Program-made: the position numbers and the translations under genes
The notes under the pieces: generated by a model
What the model was told of the DNA's origin: nothing
What the model saw: only the letters and a program-made list of their open reading frames with translations
Database searches by the model: none
DNA from: Modestobacter versicolor
Lineage (GTDB): Bacteria; Actinomycetota; Actinomycetes; Mycobacteriales; Geodermatophilaceae
Assembly: GCF_014195485.1 (NCBI RefSeq)
Contig: NZ_JACIBU010000001.1
Location: forward strand, 2,356,001 to 2,420,000
Reading direction: 5' to 3'
DNA length: 64,000 nt
Shown here: one piece after another, positions 11,740-20,175 of the stretch
Layout of the letters: every line of letters begins with the position of its first letter
How positions within the stretch are numbered: the stretch's first letter is position 1

Positions 11740-12327
11740 TCAGCTGCGGGGGTGGACCGTGTTCTGCGCGGCTTCCAGGCCCCGTTCGAGCAGCAGCTCG
11801 GTGGCGTCGGCTGCCTCGACGACGAGCAGGTCGAGGGTCTTGCGCTCGGTGGCCGAGAAGTCCTTGAGCACGAAGTCGGCCGGGTCCTGCCGACCGGGCG
11901 GGCGGCCGATGCCGACGCGCACCCGCAGGTAGTCGCGGGTCCCGGTGGACCGGGAGATCGACCGCAGGCCGTTGTGGCCGCCCTCTCCCCCGCCGCGCTT
12001 GAGCCGCACGGCCTCGAAGGGGATGTCCAGCTCGTCGTGCACCACGACCAGGTCGGTGGCGGGCAGGTGGTGGTAGTCGAGCAGCCCCCGCACCGGCCCG
12101 CCAGACTCGTTCATGTAGGTCAGCGGCTGGGCCAGCACGACCCGGCGGCCGGCCAGCCGGCCCTCGCCGGACAGCGCCCGGGCCCGCGGGCCCTTGCCCG
12201 CCGACAGCCGCACGCCGGCCCGGGACGCCAGCTCGGCCAGCACCATCGCCCCGACGTTGTGCCGGTTGCCGGCGTAGCCGGGCCCGGGGTTGCCGAGGCC
12301 GACGACCAGGAATGGCCCCTCGGACAC
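11740..12327 (-). CDS. pth: Peptidyl-tRNA hydrolase
   Basis: Releases tRNA from peptidyl-tRNA that drops off the ribosome. 195 residues, normal length. The N-terminus [21 protein letters not shown] contains the catalytic His and the substrate-binding Asn. [20 protein letters not shown] (catalytic Asp) and [13 protein letters not shown] also match the family. GTG at 12327 directly precedes the first strand. It lies downstream of the L25/CTC gene, a conserved pairing, but a perfect hairpin separates them. Confidence 0.97.
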   Translation of the reverse strand: MSEGPFLVVGLGNPGPGYAGNRHNVGAMVLAELASRAGVRLSAGKGPRARALSGEGRLAGRRVVLAQPLTYMNESGGPVRGLLDYHHLPATDLVVVHDELDIPFEAVRLKRGGGEGGHNGLRSISRSTGTRDYLRVRVGIGRPPGRQDPADFVLKDFSATERKTLDLLVVEAADATELLLERGLEAAQNTVHPRS

Positions 12328-12341
12328 GGGGTCGGGAGACG

Positions 12342-12376
12342 CCGCAGGGGCGCCGGCGGTGCCGGCGCCCCTGCGG
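12342..12376 (-). terminator. Terminator or attenuator between L25 and pth
   Basis: A perfect 16-bp stem (12342-12357 with 12361-12376) has a 3-nt GGT loop and no U-run. It sits 43 nt after the L25 stop and 15 nt before the pth start. Either it ends the L25 transcript and pth has its own promoter, or it reduces read-through into pth. Confidence 0.8.
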
Positions 12377-12418
12377 GTCGTGCTCTCGCTCAGCTCAGTG
12401 CCCCGGTGTGCGCCGGGC

Positions 12419-13111
12419 TCACTTGTCGTCGCTGTTGGCGGCCTCGATGGACTCGCCGCCGCCCTGGTCGGACGGCTCGCCCACGACGTCGCCGTCGGCG
12501 TCGGACTCGTCGCGCTCGATGCCGGCCTCGGCCTCGGCCTCGGCGAGCTCCTCCTCCAGCTGGGCAGCGGTCGGGGCGCCCAGGAAGCCGATGACCAGCG
12601 CCTCCGGGTCGGTGATCAGCGTCGCGCCGGCCGGCAGCGGCAGGTCGCCGGCGGTGATGCCGTTGCCCGCGGTGCGGCCGGTGATGTCGACCTCGATCGA
12701 CTCGGGCAGGTCGGTGGCGTCGGCCTCGAGGGACACGGTGTTCAGCTGGTGGTTGCTGATCGTGTCGGGGGCCGGCTCGCCGACGATGATCACCGGGACG
12801 TCGACGGTGGTCTTCTCGCCGCGGCGGACCAGCAGCAGGTCGACGTGCTCGTGCACGCGGGTGATCGGGTCGCGCTGCACGGCCTTGGTCAGCGCGAGCT
12901 GGTCCTTGCCGTCGAGCTCGATGGTCAGCAGCACGTTGGTGCCGCCGTTGCGCAGGGCCGCGGCGAACTCGCGGGCCGGCAGCGACAGGTGGACGACGTC
13001 CTGGCCGTGCCCGTACAGGACGGCGGGGACGCGACCGGCCCGGCGGGTGCGGCGGGCGCTGCCCTTGCCGAACTCGGTGCGGGGCTCGGCGACGAGGCGG
13101 AAGTCAGCCAC
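12419..13111 (-). CDS. rplY: 50S ribosomal protein L25, general stress (CTC) form
   Basis: Binds 5S rRNA in the large subunit. 230 residues: the L25 beta-barrel domain (1-95, beginning [21 protein letters not shown]), the TL5/CTC C-terminal domain (about 100-185), and a very acidic tail (about 185-230, ending EAANSDDK) that is common in actinobacteria. GTG at 13111 is preceded by GAGGAG at good spacing. The 238-nt region upstream, before prs ends at 13350, must hold its promoter, but no clear -35/-10 pair was found. Confidence 0.96.
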   Translation of the reverse strand: MADFRLVAEPRTEFGKGSARRTRRAGRVPAVLYGHGQDVVHLSLPAREFAAALRNGGTNVLLTIELDGKDQLALTKAVQRDPITRVHEHVDLLLVRRGEKTTVDVPVIIVGEPAPDTISNHQLNTVSLEADATDLPESIEVDITGRTAGNGITAGDLPLPAGATLITDPEALVIGFLGAPTAAQLEEELAEAEAEAGIERDESDADGDVVGEPSDQGGGESIEAANSDDK

Positions 13112-13327
13112 GGTGATTGCTCCTCAACAGGGTGGATCGGGTCTGTGTGCTCGGCGCGAGCGCGGCACACCCCTGGAGGGCAGACGCACGTCGATAACGG
13201 AGCAGAGCTCCCTCGCCGGGCAGTGCCGACCAGATTACACGAGGGCGTCAGCCCGAACTGACGTCACCAGCAGAGGGGCCGGACCGCGGGCGACGGCTCA
13301 GCGCCGGGCACGGCTCCTGGCCGCGGT

Positions 13328-13345
13328 GCGATCCATCAGGATCGC
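13328..13345 (-). terminator. Short hairpin after prs
   Basis: A perfect 7-bp stem GCGATCC/GGATCGC with loop ATCA lies 4 nt past the prs stop. It is short for a terminator but well placed. Confidence 0.5.
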
Positions 13346-13349
13346 GATG

Positions 13350-14330
13350 TCACGAAGCCCCGCCGAACAGGCTGGTGACCGACCCGTCCTCGAAGACCTC
13401 CTTGATCGCCCGGCCGAGCAGCGGGGCGATCGAGAGGACGGTGAGCTTGTCGAACCGGCGCTCGGGCTCGATCGGCAGCGTGTTGGTGATGATGACCTCG
13501 CTGACCTGGCTGTTCTTCAGCCGGTCGACGGCCGGGCCGGAGAGCACGCCGTGGGTGGCGGCGATGATCACGTCGGCGGCGCCGGCGGCGAAGAGCGTCT
13601 CGGCGGCCTTGGAGATGGTGCCGCCGGTGTCGATCATGTCGTCGACCAGGATGCAGACCCGGCCCTCGACCTCACCGACGACGCGGTTGGCCACGACCTC
13701 GTTGGGCCGGGTGACGTCGCGGGTCTTGTGGATGAAGGCCAGCGGCGTGCCGCCGAGCTTGTCGCTCCAGCGCTCGGAGACCCGGACGCGGCCGGAGTCG
13801 GGCGAGACGACGGTGAGGTCGCGGTCGCCCCACTTGCGCTTGACCTCGTCGATGAGCAGGTCCATCGCGAAGAGGTGGTCGACCGGGCCGTCGAAGAAGC
13901 CCTGGATCTGCGCGGTGTGCAGGTCGACGGTCATCAGCCGGTCGGCGCCGGCGACCTTGAACATGTCAGCGACGAGCCGGGCGGAGATGGGCTCGCGGCC
14001 GCGGTGCTTCTTGTCCTGGCGGGCGTAGGGGAAGAACGGGGCGACCACGGTGATCCGCTTGGCCGAGGCGCGCTTGAGCGCGTCGACCATGATCAGCTGC
14101 TCCATGAGCCAGGTGTTGATCGGCGCGGTGTGGCTCTGCACCACGAAGGCGTCGCAGCCGCGCACCGACTCCTCGAACCGGACGAACAGCTCGCCGTTGG
14201 CGAACTCGTAGGCCGCGGTCGGGGTGGGCGTGACGCCGAGGTGCCCGGCGATCTCCGTGGTGAGCTCGGGGTAGGCCCGGCCGGAGAAGAGCATCAGGCT
14301 CTTGTTGGTGGTCTGCCGGATGGCGCTCAT
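13350..14330 (-). CDS. prs: Ribose-phosphate pyrophosphokinase
   Basis: Makes PRPP from ribose 5-phosphate and ATP for purine, pyrimidine, His, Trp and NAD synthesis. 326 residues. Diagnostic segments are LMLFSGRAYPEL, FPYARQDKKHRGREPIS (ATP-binding flexible loop), MTVDLHTAQIQGFFD and the PRPP loop VDDMIDTGGTI. ATG 14330 overlaps the glmU stop by 4 nt (ATGA), so translation is coupled. The glmU-prs pair is typical of actinobacteria and supplies both UDP-GlcNAc and PRPP. Confidence 0.98.
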   Translation of the reverse strand: MSAIRQTTNKSLMLFSGRAYPELTTEIAGHLGVTPTPTAAYEFANGELFVRFEESVRGCDAFVVQSHTAPINTWLMEQLIMVDALKRASAKRITVVAPFFPYARQDKKHRGREPISARLVADMFKVAGADRLMTVDLHTAQIQGFFDGPVDHLFAMDLLIDEVKRKWGDRDLTVVSPDSGRVRVSERWSDKLGGTPLAFIHKTRDVTRPNEVVANRVVGEVEGRVCILVDDMIDTGGTISKAAETLFAAGAADVIIAATHGVLSGPAVDRLKNSQVSEVIITNTLPIEPERRFDKLTVLSIAPLLGRAIKEVFEDGSVTSLFGGAS

Positions 14331-15868
14331 GGCTGTCCCTGCTGCTCGTCGTCCGTGGCCGGAGCCGCGGAGGGGGCCGTGGACCCTGCGTGCTGAGTGT
14401 CGGTCGCGGGCTCGGGGGCCGCACCACCGGCCGCTGCTGCGGCCTCGGCTGCGGGTGTGCCCGGACGCCGTCGTCCGACCCAGCCTGCCACATTGCGCTG
14501 GCGTGCCCGGGCGACGGCCATGGCCCCCGGGGGGACGTCGGTGGTGATCACCGACCCGGCCGCGGTGTAGGCGCCGTCGCCCACCGTGATCGGCGCCACG
14601 AGCATCGTGTCCGACCCGATCCGGACGTGGTCGCCGATGGTCGTGCGGTGCTTGGCGACGCCGTCGTAGTTCACGAACACCGTCGCGGCGCCGACGTTGG
14701 TGCCCTGCCCGATGGTCGCGTCGCCGACGTAGGACAGGTGCGGGACCTTGGAGTCCTCGCCGACCGTGACGTTCTTGGTCTCGACGAAGGCCCCGACCTT
14801 GGCGCCGCGGGCCAGCTGGGTGCCCGGGCGGCAGAAGCTGAACGGGCCGACCGACGCGGCCGGGCCGATGACCGCGAGCTGGCAGTGCGAGCGGACGACG
14901 GAGGCCCCCTCCCCCACCTCGGTGTCGGTGAGCGTGGTGTCCGGGCCGACGACCGCGCCGGCGCCGACCGTCGTCGCGCCGAGCAGCTGGGTGCCCGGGT
15001 GCAGCACCGCCTCGGCGGCGACCTCCGCCGTCACGTCGACCCAGGTGGTCTGCGGGTCGATCACGACCACGCCGGCGCGCATCAGGTCGTCGAGCACCCG
15101 GTCGTTGAGCGTGCGGCGGCGCTCGGCCAGCTCCCGCTGGTCGTTGCAGCCGAGCACGTCGTCGGCGTCGTCGGCCCGGACGGCGGCGGTCGGCGCGCCA
15201 CCGGCGACGAGCGGGGCGAGCGCGTCGGTCAGGTACTGCTCGCCCTGCGCGTTGGACGTGCCCAGGCCGGCCAGCACCCGGCGCAGCGTCCCGGCGTTGG
15301 CGACGTAGACGCCGGCGTTGATCTCGCGGATCGCGCGCTGCTGCTCGGTGGCGTCGCGCTCCTCGACGATCGCCTGGGGCGCGCCGCGCTCGTCGCGGAC
15401 GATCCGGCCCAGGCCGGTCGGGTCCGCGACCTCGGCGGTCAGCACGGTGAAGACGCTGCCGGTGGCCTGGTGCTCGGCCACCAGCGCGGTGAGGGTGCGG
15501 CTGGTGAGCAGCGGCGCGTCGCCGTTGACGACGAGCACGGCGCCCTCGAGGTCCGGCACCGCGGCCAGCGCGACCGCCGCGGCGTGCCCGGAGCCCAGCT
15601 GCTGCTCCTGGACGACGGCGGCGGCGTGCGGCGCCACCTCGGCCAGGTGCTCGGTCACCGCCTCGCGGCCCGAGCCGACGACGACGACCGTGCGCCCGGC
15701 GGCCAGCGGCTCGGCGGCGGCCAGCACGTGGCCGAGCATCGAGCGGCCGCCCAGGCGGTGCAGCACCTTGGGGGTCGCCGACCGCATCCGGGTGCCCTGC
15801 CCGGCGGCGAGGACGACGACGGCGGCGACGCCCCCGGCGACGGTGGACGGGGTCTCCTGCTGGCTCAC
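14327..15868 (-). CDS. glmU: Bifunctional GlmU: GlcN-1-P acetyltransferase / GlcNAc-1-P uridyltransferase
   Basis: Catalyses the last two steps to UDP-GlcNAc for peptidoglycan. 513 residues: an N-terminal nucleotidyltransferase domain (VVLAAGQGTRMRSATPKVLH, residues 18-38) and a C-terminal left-handed beta-helix made of hexapeptide repeats (about 270-470), with the acetyl-CoA region SYVGDATIGQGTNVGA. The last 45 residues are an Ala/Pro-rich tail, normal in actinobacteria and possibly disordered. GTG 15868 has GAGGAG just upstream. First gene of glmU-prs; tRNA-Gln lies upstream on the same strand. Confidence 0.97.
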   Translation of the reverse strand: MSQQETPSTVAGGVAAVVVLAAGQGTRMRSATPKVLHRLGGRSMLGHVLAAAEPLAAGRTVVVVGSGREAVTEHLAEVAPHAAAVVQEQQLGSGHAAAVALAAVPDLEGAVLVVNGDAPLLTSRTLTALVAEHQATGSVFTVLTAEVADPTGLGRIVRDERGAPQAIVEERDATEQQRAIREINAGVYVANAGTLRRVLAGLGTSNAQGEQYLTDALAPLVAGGAPTAAVRADDADDVLGCNDQRELAERRRTLNDRVLDDLMRAGVVVIDPQTTWVDVTAEVAAEAVLHPGTQLLGATTVGAGAVVGPDTTLTDTEVGEGASVVRSHCQLAVIGPAASVGPFSFCRPGTQLARGAKVGAFVETKNVTVGEDSKVPHLSYVGDATIGQGTNVGAATVFVNYDGVAKHRTTIGDHVRIGSDTMLVAPITVGDGAYTAAGSVITTDVPPGAMAVARARQRNVAGWVGRRRPGTPAAEAAAAAGGAAPEPATDTQHAGSTAPSAAPATDDEQQGQP

Positions 15869-15950
15869 GTGGCTCCTCGTGACGACGGGTGGTGCGGACC
15901 GCGGCTGCCCCGTCCGGCGGAGCCCAGGTCAGCCGTCCACGGCGTGGGAC

Positions 15951-16026
15951 TGGCTGGGGGACTCGGACTCGAACCGAGACTGCACGGCTCCAAAGGCCGG
16001 CGGGCTGCCGATTACCCCATCCCCCA
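15951..16026 (-). tRNA. tRNA-Gln (anticodon TTG)
   Basis: The cloverleaf folds completely: 7-bp acceptor stem TGGGGGA/TCCCCCA, D stem GGGT/GCCC, anticodon loop CTTTGGA (anticodon TTG), T arm CTCGG-TTCGAGT-CCGAG. The discriminator base is G, followed by a gene-encoded CCA (15951-15953). The top pair of the anticodon stem is a C-T mismatch. Confidence 0.95.
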
Positions 16027-16137
16027 TCGCGGCTCCGTCGTGGAGTTCCACGGCGGCCCCCTGAGCCTAGGGCCGCGTCCGGGTGCGAGCACCCAGGGTG
16101 GGCCGTCCGGGGTGCCCGCGCAGGGCACGATGGGTGC

Positions 16138-16797
16138 ATGACCCCCTCCGCGACCGCCCCGGACGGCCCCCCCGGCAGCGGCCGGCCGCGGGTGCGGATG
16201 ACCGGCGCCCAGCGGCGGCAGCAGCTGCTGGACGTGGGCCGGGAGCTGTTCGCCCAGCGGGGCTACGAGGCGACCTCGATCGAGGAGATCGCGTCCCGGG
16301 CCGACGTCTCCAAGCCGGTGGTCTACGAGCACTTCGGCGGCAAGGAGGGGCTGTACGCCGTCGTCGTCGACCGCGAGATGCAGCGGCTGCTGGACCGGTT
16401 CGCCTCCGCGCTGTCCATCGGCGGGCACCCCCGGGAGCTGCTGGAGCGGGCGGCCCTGGTGCTGCTGGACTACATCGAGGACGAGACCGACGGCTTCCGG
16501 GTGCTGGTGCGCGACTCACCGGTCGCCGGCACCGACGGCGGCTTCTCCTCGCTGATCAGCGAGGTGGCCAGCAAGGTGGAGCACATCCTGGGCGACCAGT
16601 TCCGCGAGCGCGGCTACGACCCGCAGCTGGCCGAGCTGTACAGCCAGGCGCTGGTCGGCATGGTCGCGCTGGTCGGCCAGTGGTGGCTGGACACCCGCTC
16701 GCCGGGCAAGCGCGAGGTCGCCGCGCACCTGGTGAACATCGCCTACAACGGCCTGTCCCACCTGGAGACCGCCCCCGGGCTGCTCGGCCGTCCCTGA
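16138..16797 (+). CDS. TetR/AcrR family transcriptional regulator
   Basis: Predicted DNA-binding repressor of 219 residues. The helix-turn-helix lies at about residues 22-68: QLLDVGRELFAQRGYEATSI, then EIASRADVSKPVVYEHF and GGKEGLYAVVVDREM. The C-terminal ligand domain is all-helical and of TetR_C type. An internal ATG at 16198 would remove 20 disordered residues and is also possible. It is convergent with ispE (stops 2 nt apart), and no divergent target gene is obvious; the ligand is unknown. Confidence 0.9.
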   Translation: MTPSATAPDGPPGSGRPRVRMTGAQRRQQLLDVGRELFAQRGYEATSIEEIASRADVSKPVVYEHFGGKEGLYAVVVDREMQRLLDRFASALSIGGHPRELLERAALVLLDYIEDETDGFRVLVRDSPVAGTDGGFSSLISEVASKVEHILGDQFRERGYDPQLAELYSQALVGMVALVGQWWLDTRSPGKREVAAHLVNIAYNGLSHLETAPGLLGRP

Positions 16798-16798
16798 C

Positions 16799-17767
16799 TC
16801 ACCCGACGAGGCGGGCGCCGTGCACCGGGCCGTGCACCGCGCGCACCGTGCGGAACACCCCGGCGCCGGCCAGCTCCGCGGCCAGCCGGACGGCGGCGTC
16901 CTCGTCGTCGGCGAGCGCGGCCACGGTCGGACCCGACCCGCTGACCAGCGCGGCCCGGGCACCCGCCTCGGTCGCGGCCCGCATCGCCCGGCGGAGCTCC
17001 GGGCGCAGCCGCAGCGCCGGGGCCTGCAGGTCGTTGCCCAGCGCGGCGGCCAGCGCCGTCACCGGGCCGCTGCGCAGCGCGGCGATGACCGGCTCGGTGG
17101 AGGCCGGCACCTCCCCGTCGGGCAGGGCCCCGGCGGCCCGCAGCTCGTCGAGCTCGGCGTAGACGGTGGGGGTGGACAGCCCCTCCCCGGCGATGCCGAG
17201 CACCCAGTCCCAGCGCCGGCGGGCCAGCACCGGCGAGAGCCGCTCGCCGCGGCCGGTGCCCAGCGCGACGCCACCCAGCAGGCTGAACGGGACGTCGCTG
17301 CCCAGCTGGGCGGCGAGACCGGCGAGGTCGCCGCGGGTGGCCCGGGTGCCCCACAGCGCGTCGAGCGCCACCAGGGCGGCCGCGGCGTCGGCGCTGCCGC
17401 CGGCCAGGCCGGCCGCCGCCGGGATGGTCTTGTCGATCTCCAGGTGCGCCTCGGCCGGCACCCCGGCGTGCCGGGCCAGCAGCTCGGCGGCCTGCCACAC
17501 GAGGTTGCGCCGGTCGGCCGGCACGCTCGCCGGTCCGCGGCCGGTGTCGGTGCCCTCGCCGCGGACGGCCAGCGAGATCCCCTCGGCCGGGCGCACGGTG
17601 ACGGTGTCGAACAGCGAGACCGCCATGAACACCGTCTGCAGCTCGTGGAAGCCGTCGGGCCGCAGCGGGCCCACGCCCAGGTGCACGTTCACCTTCGCGG
17701 GGGCGCGCGCCGCCACCGCGCCGTTGCCGGCGAGCCGGCCGGGGCCGCCCGAGGTCGCGTTGCTCAC
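16799..17767 (-). CDS. ispE: 4-diphosphocytidyl-2-C-methyl-D-erythritol kinase
   Basis: GHMP-family kinase of the MEP isoprenoid pathway. 322 residues. Motifs: VAARAPAKVNVHLGVGPLRPDG (GHMP motif 1 with the substrate Lys/Asn; position 20-41), KTIPAAAGLAGGSADAAAAL (ATP glycine-rich loop), and LVSGSGPTVAAL (motif 3). GTG 17767 lies 25 nt after the ksgA stop, so it is in the same operon: ksgA then ispE, the usual actinobacterial order. Confidence 0.96.
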   Translation of the reverse strand: MSNATSGGPGRLAGNGAVAARAPAKVNVHLGVGPLRPDGFHELQTVFMAVSLFDTVTVRPAEGISLAVRGEGTDTGRGPASVPADRRNLVWQAAELLARHAGVPAEAHLEIDKTIPAAAGLAGGSADAAAALVALDALWGTRATRGDLAGLAAQLGSDVPFSLLGGVALGTGRGERLSPVLARRRWDWVLGIAGEGLSTPTVYAELDELRAAGALPDGEVPASTEPVIAALRSGPVTALAAALGNDLQAPALRLRPELRRAMRAATEAGARAALVSGSGPTVAALADDEDAAVRLAAELAGAGVFRTVRAVHGPVHGARLVG

Positions 17768-17792
17768 CGACCCACCCTGCCTGCCGAGCCGG

Positions 17793-18662
17793 TCACGCGC
17801 CAACGACGGGATCGGTGGCGGCCAGCCGGGCGAACTCGGCCACCGACAGCCGCTCGCCCCGGGTCGTGGGGTCGATGCCGGCGGCGCGCAGCCGGGTCTC
17901 AGCCGCCGCGGGGCTGCCGGCCCAGCCGGCCAGGGCGGCCCGCAGCCCCTTGCGCCGGGTGGCGAACGCGGCGTCGATGGCGGCGAAGGTGGCCGCCCGG
18001 TCACCGGGGGGCGACGGCCGGCGGGTCAGCGCGACCAGCCCGGAGTCGACGTTGGGCACCGGCCAGAACACCGGCCGCGGGACGTTGCCGGCCCGGCGCA
18101 CGTCGGCGTACCAGGCCGCCTTGACGCTGGGCACCCCGTAAGACTCGGTGCCCGGTGCCGCCGCGAGCCGGTCGGCCACCTCGGCCTGCACCAGCACCAG
18201 CGCGGTGCGCAGCGTGGGCAGCAGCTCCAGCAGGTGCAGCAGCACCGGCACCGCGATGTTGTACGGCAGGTTGGCGACCAGCGCGGTGGGCGGCGGGCCG
18301 GGCAGCTCGCGGACCCGCAGCGCGTCGGCGGTCACCACGGTCAGCCGGTCGGCCAGCTGCGGCGCCCGCTCGGCGACGGTGCGCGGCAGCTGCTCGGACA
18401 GCCGGGGGTCGATCTCCACGGCGGTGACGTGCGCGCAGGCCGGCAGCAGCCCGAGGGTCAGCGACCCCAGCCCCGGGCCGACCTCCAGGACGACGTCGTC
18501 CGGCTCGAGGTCGGCGGTGCGCACGATCCGCCGGATCGTGTTGGCGTCGTGCAGGAAGTTCTGGCCGAGCGTCTTCGTCGGGCGCAGGTCGAGGTGCTGG
18601 GCCAGGTCGCGGATCGCGGCCGGGCCCAGCAGCCCGTCGGCCTGCTCAGCTGCGTTGCTCAG
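17793..18662 (-). CDS. rsmA: 16S rRNA A1518/A1519 dimethyltransferase KsgA/RsmA
   Basis: SAM-dependent enzyme that dimethylates two adenosines at the 3' end of 16S rRNA. The family motifs TLGQNFLHD (substrate entry), [12 protein letters not shown] (SAM motif I), VEIDPRL and [11 protein letters not shown] (catalytic NLPY) are all present. The only in-frame ATG/GTG/TTG (GTG at 18524) would delete TLGQNFLHD. The upstream in-frame stop is at 18672-18674, and it also ends the rpf gene. CTG at 18660-18662 gives [20 protein letters not shown] and a normal 289-residue protein, so I use it as the start. Coupled to rpf and followed by ispE. Confidence 0.9.
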   Translation of the reverse strand: MSNAAEQADGLLGPAAIRDLAQHLDLRPTKTLGQNFLHDANTIRRIVRTADLEPDDVVLEVGPGLGSLTLGLLPACAHVTAVEIDPRLSEQLPRTVAERAPQLADRLTVVTADALRVRELPGPPPTALVANLPYNIAVPVLLHLLELLPTLRTALVLVQAEVADRLAAAPGTESYGVPSVKAAWYADVRRAGNVPRPVFWPVPNVDSGLVALTRRPSPPGDRAATFAAIDAAFATRRKGLRAALAGWAGSPAAAETRLRAAGIDPTTRGERLSVAEFARLAATDPVVGA

Positions 18663-18671
18663 CGCTGTCGC

Positions 18672-19787
18672 TCAGCTGAACAGGCGGGAGCCGCAGTGCG
18701 GCCACTGCCCCGCGCCGGACCGGGCGTACAGCATCTGGGCCCGCATCGTCTGCTCCTCGGCCGACGCGGCGGCCGGGTCGCCGCTGCCGCCGACCGCGGC
18801 CCAGGTGCCGGTGGAGAACTGGTACATGCCGCGGTACTTGCCGCTGCCGCTCACCGCGTTCGGCCGGCCACCGGACTCGCAGGCGGCCAGCGCCGCCCAG
18901 TTCAGCCCGTCGGCGGAGACGACCGCGGTCTCCGCGGGCTTCTCCTTGGTGCCGACGGTGACCTGCTCGTCGACGGCCGGGGTGGTGACCACGGCACCGA
19001 GCTGCTCGCGGCTGGTCTCCACGCCGTCGGTCACGGTGACCCGCCAGGTGACGGTCTGCTCGCCCTCGACGCCCTCCTGGGTGACCTCGCGGTCGCCCTC
19101 GAAGGCCTCGGCGTCCGGCGTCTCCACGGTCTGGTAGTCCACCGGCCGCACCTCGGTGACGTCGGTGACCTGCACCCGGGTCACCCGCAGGACCATCGAG
19201 TCCAGCAGCGGCTGCGTCGGGTAGAGCGAGGTGCGGTCGGTCGCCGACAGCGCGATCCCCTGCTCGGCGAGCAGGTCGCCGGCGGTCGGTGCGGTGGTCT
19301 GGACGACCCGCTGCTGGCCGTCGGCGATCAGCGTGACCGACTTGTTGGTGGCGATCGTGAGGTCCATGCCGTCCAGCGGCAGGCGCTCGCTGCGGCTGGC
19401 GGAGAGCACCAGGTTGTCCGCGCGGTAGCCCAGCTCGGCCAGCGCGCCGTCGACCGACAGGGCGGTCGTGTAGACGTCGCTGCGCACCCCGTCGACGGTC
19501 AGCGACAGCGGTCGCGCGCGGTTGAGGACGATCGTGTCCCCGTCGCCGACCGCGGAGTCCGGGGCCGGGAGGACGACGTCGTGCGAGGCAGGCTGCAGCC
19601 CCTCGTCGGCGAGCACCTCACCCGCCGTCGCGGCGTAGGTGCGCACCTCGCTCGACTGGCCGTCGACGGTCACGGTCACCGTCTTCTGGGCGAGGTAGTA
19701 GGCAGCAGAACCACCCACCAGGCCCAGCAGGACCAGGGCGAAGAGACTGAACTTCAAGGATCGGCGCACAACACATCCACGGGTCAC
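18672..19787 (-). CDS. Resuscitation-promoting factor, RpfB-like
   Basis: Secreted or membrane-anchored peptidoglycan hydrolase that stimulates regrowth of dormant cells. 371 residues: a membrane-anchor/signal helix (about 13-30), three DUF348 repeats (about 36-210, each with a VTVDGxxxxVxT-type core), a G5 domain (about 215-285) and a C-terminal Rpf lysozyme-like domain starting LNWAALAACESGGRPNAVSG. The Glu of CESGG is the expected catalytic residue, and YRGMYQFSTGTWAAVGG follows. GTG 19787 is taken; GTG 19769 (VRRSLKFS) is equally plausible. The rpf-ksgA-ispE order is standard in actinobacteria. Confidence 0.95.
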   Translation of the reverse strand: MTRGCVVRRSLKFSLFALVLLGLVGGSAAYYLAQKTVTVTVDGQSSEVRTYAATAGEVLADEGLQPASHDVVLPAPDSAVGDGDTIVLNRARPLSLTVDGVRSDVYTTALSVDGALAELGYRADNLVLSASRSERLPLDGMDLTIATNKSVTLIADGQQRVVQTTAPTAGDLLAEQGIALSATDRTSLYPTQPLLDSMVLRVTRVQVTDVTEVRPVDYQTVETPDAEAFEGDREVTQEGVEGEQTVTWRVTVTDGVETSREQLGAVVTTPAVDEQVTVGTKEKPAETAVVSADGLNWAALAACESGGRPNAVSGSGKYRGMYQFSTGTWAAVGGSGDPAAASAEEQTMRAQMLYARSGAGQWPHCGSRLFS

Positions 19788-20137
19788 TGGACCCGGGCAG
19801 GGGAACGGGGGCAGCAGCCCACGGACCCCACCCGGAGTGGCGTCCGTCGCCGTGCTGTGCCCGACGTGCCCGCAGGGCCAGGGGTCACCTGGACTGGCGG
19901 ACGTCGCGCCCAGGTGTTCCCCACCCCGGCTTGTCGGTCACGACACGATAACGAACGCGCTACGGAAGACAACGGTGCTGACCAAGGAAACCAACATGTC
20001 GACCCAGCGCAGAGCAGGCGCGCCGACACGCACCGTCACGCACACGCCGCGCTGGACGGTCTCGCGCCAGATCGTCCAGGTGGGCAACGCCACAGCACCA
20101 GCTGCCCGCAGTCGGACGTACCGGGCGGCGGGGCCTC
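19788..20137. other. 350-nt leader and divergent control region upstream of rpf
   Basis: Non-coding on the minus strand and the likely rpf promoter and 5' leader. Between about 19940 and 20000 it is clearly less GC-rich than its surroundings and contains TCACGACACGATAACGAACG; AT-richer stretches like this are where actinobacterial promoters usually lie. The first 150 nt of leader are GC-rich and could fold. A c-di-AMP (ydaO) riboswitch is known upstream of many actinobacterial rpf genes, but I could not align this leader to its core. A possible small plus-strand ORF starts inside (19996). Confidence 0.5.
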
Positions 20138-20175
20138 CTAGGCGAGCGCGTGCGAGGTCTGCCGGACCGGCTTGA
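19996..20175 (+). CDS. Possible small basic protein divergent from rpf
   Basis: A 59-codon frame starts at ATG 19996 and is rich in Arg, Thr and Ala (MSTQRRAGAPTRTVTHTPRW at the N-terminus). In its favour, a good ribosome-binding site (AAGGA, 7 nt upstream) and an AT-richer upstream region are present. Against it, the last 13 codons run antisense into the neighbouring membrane-protein gene and no family is recognised. Treat as a candidate only. Confidence 0.25.
   Translation: MSTQRRAGAPTRTVTHTPRWTVSRQIVQVGNATAPAARSRTYRAAGPPRRARARSAGPA

Noticed and set aside
19788..19990. c-di-AMP (ydaO) riboswitch before rpf
   Set aside because: The leader contains GGGGAACACC-like and GGGCGCGACG-like pieces, but I could not fit the core and 3' conserved parts of the motif by eye.
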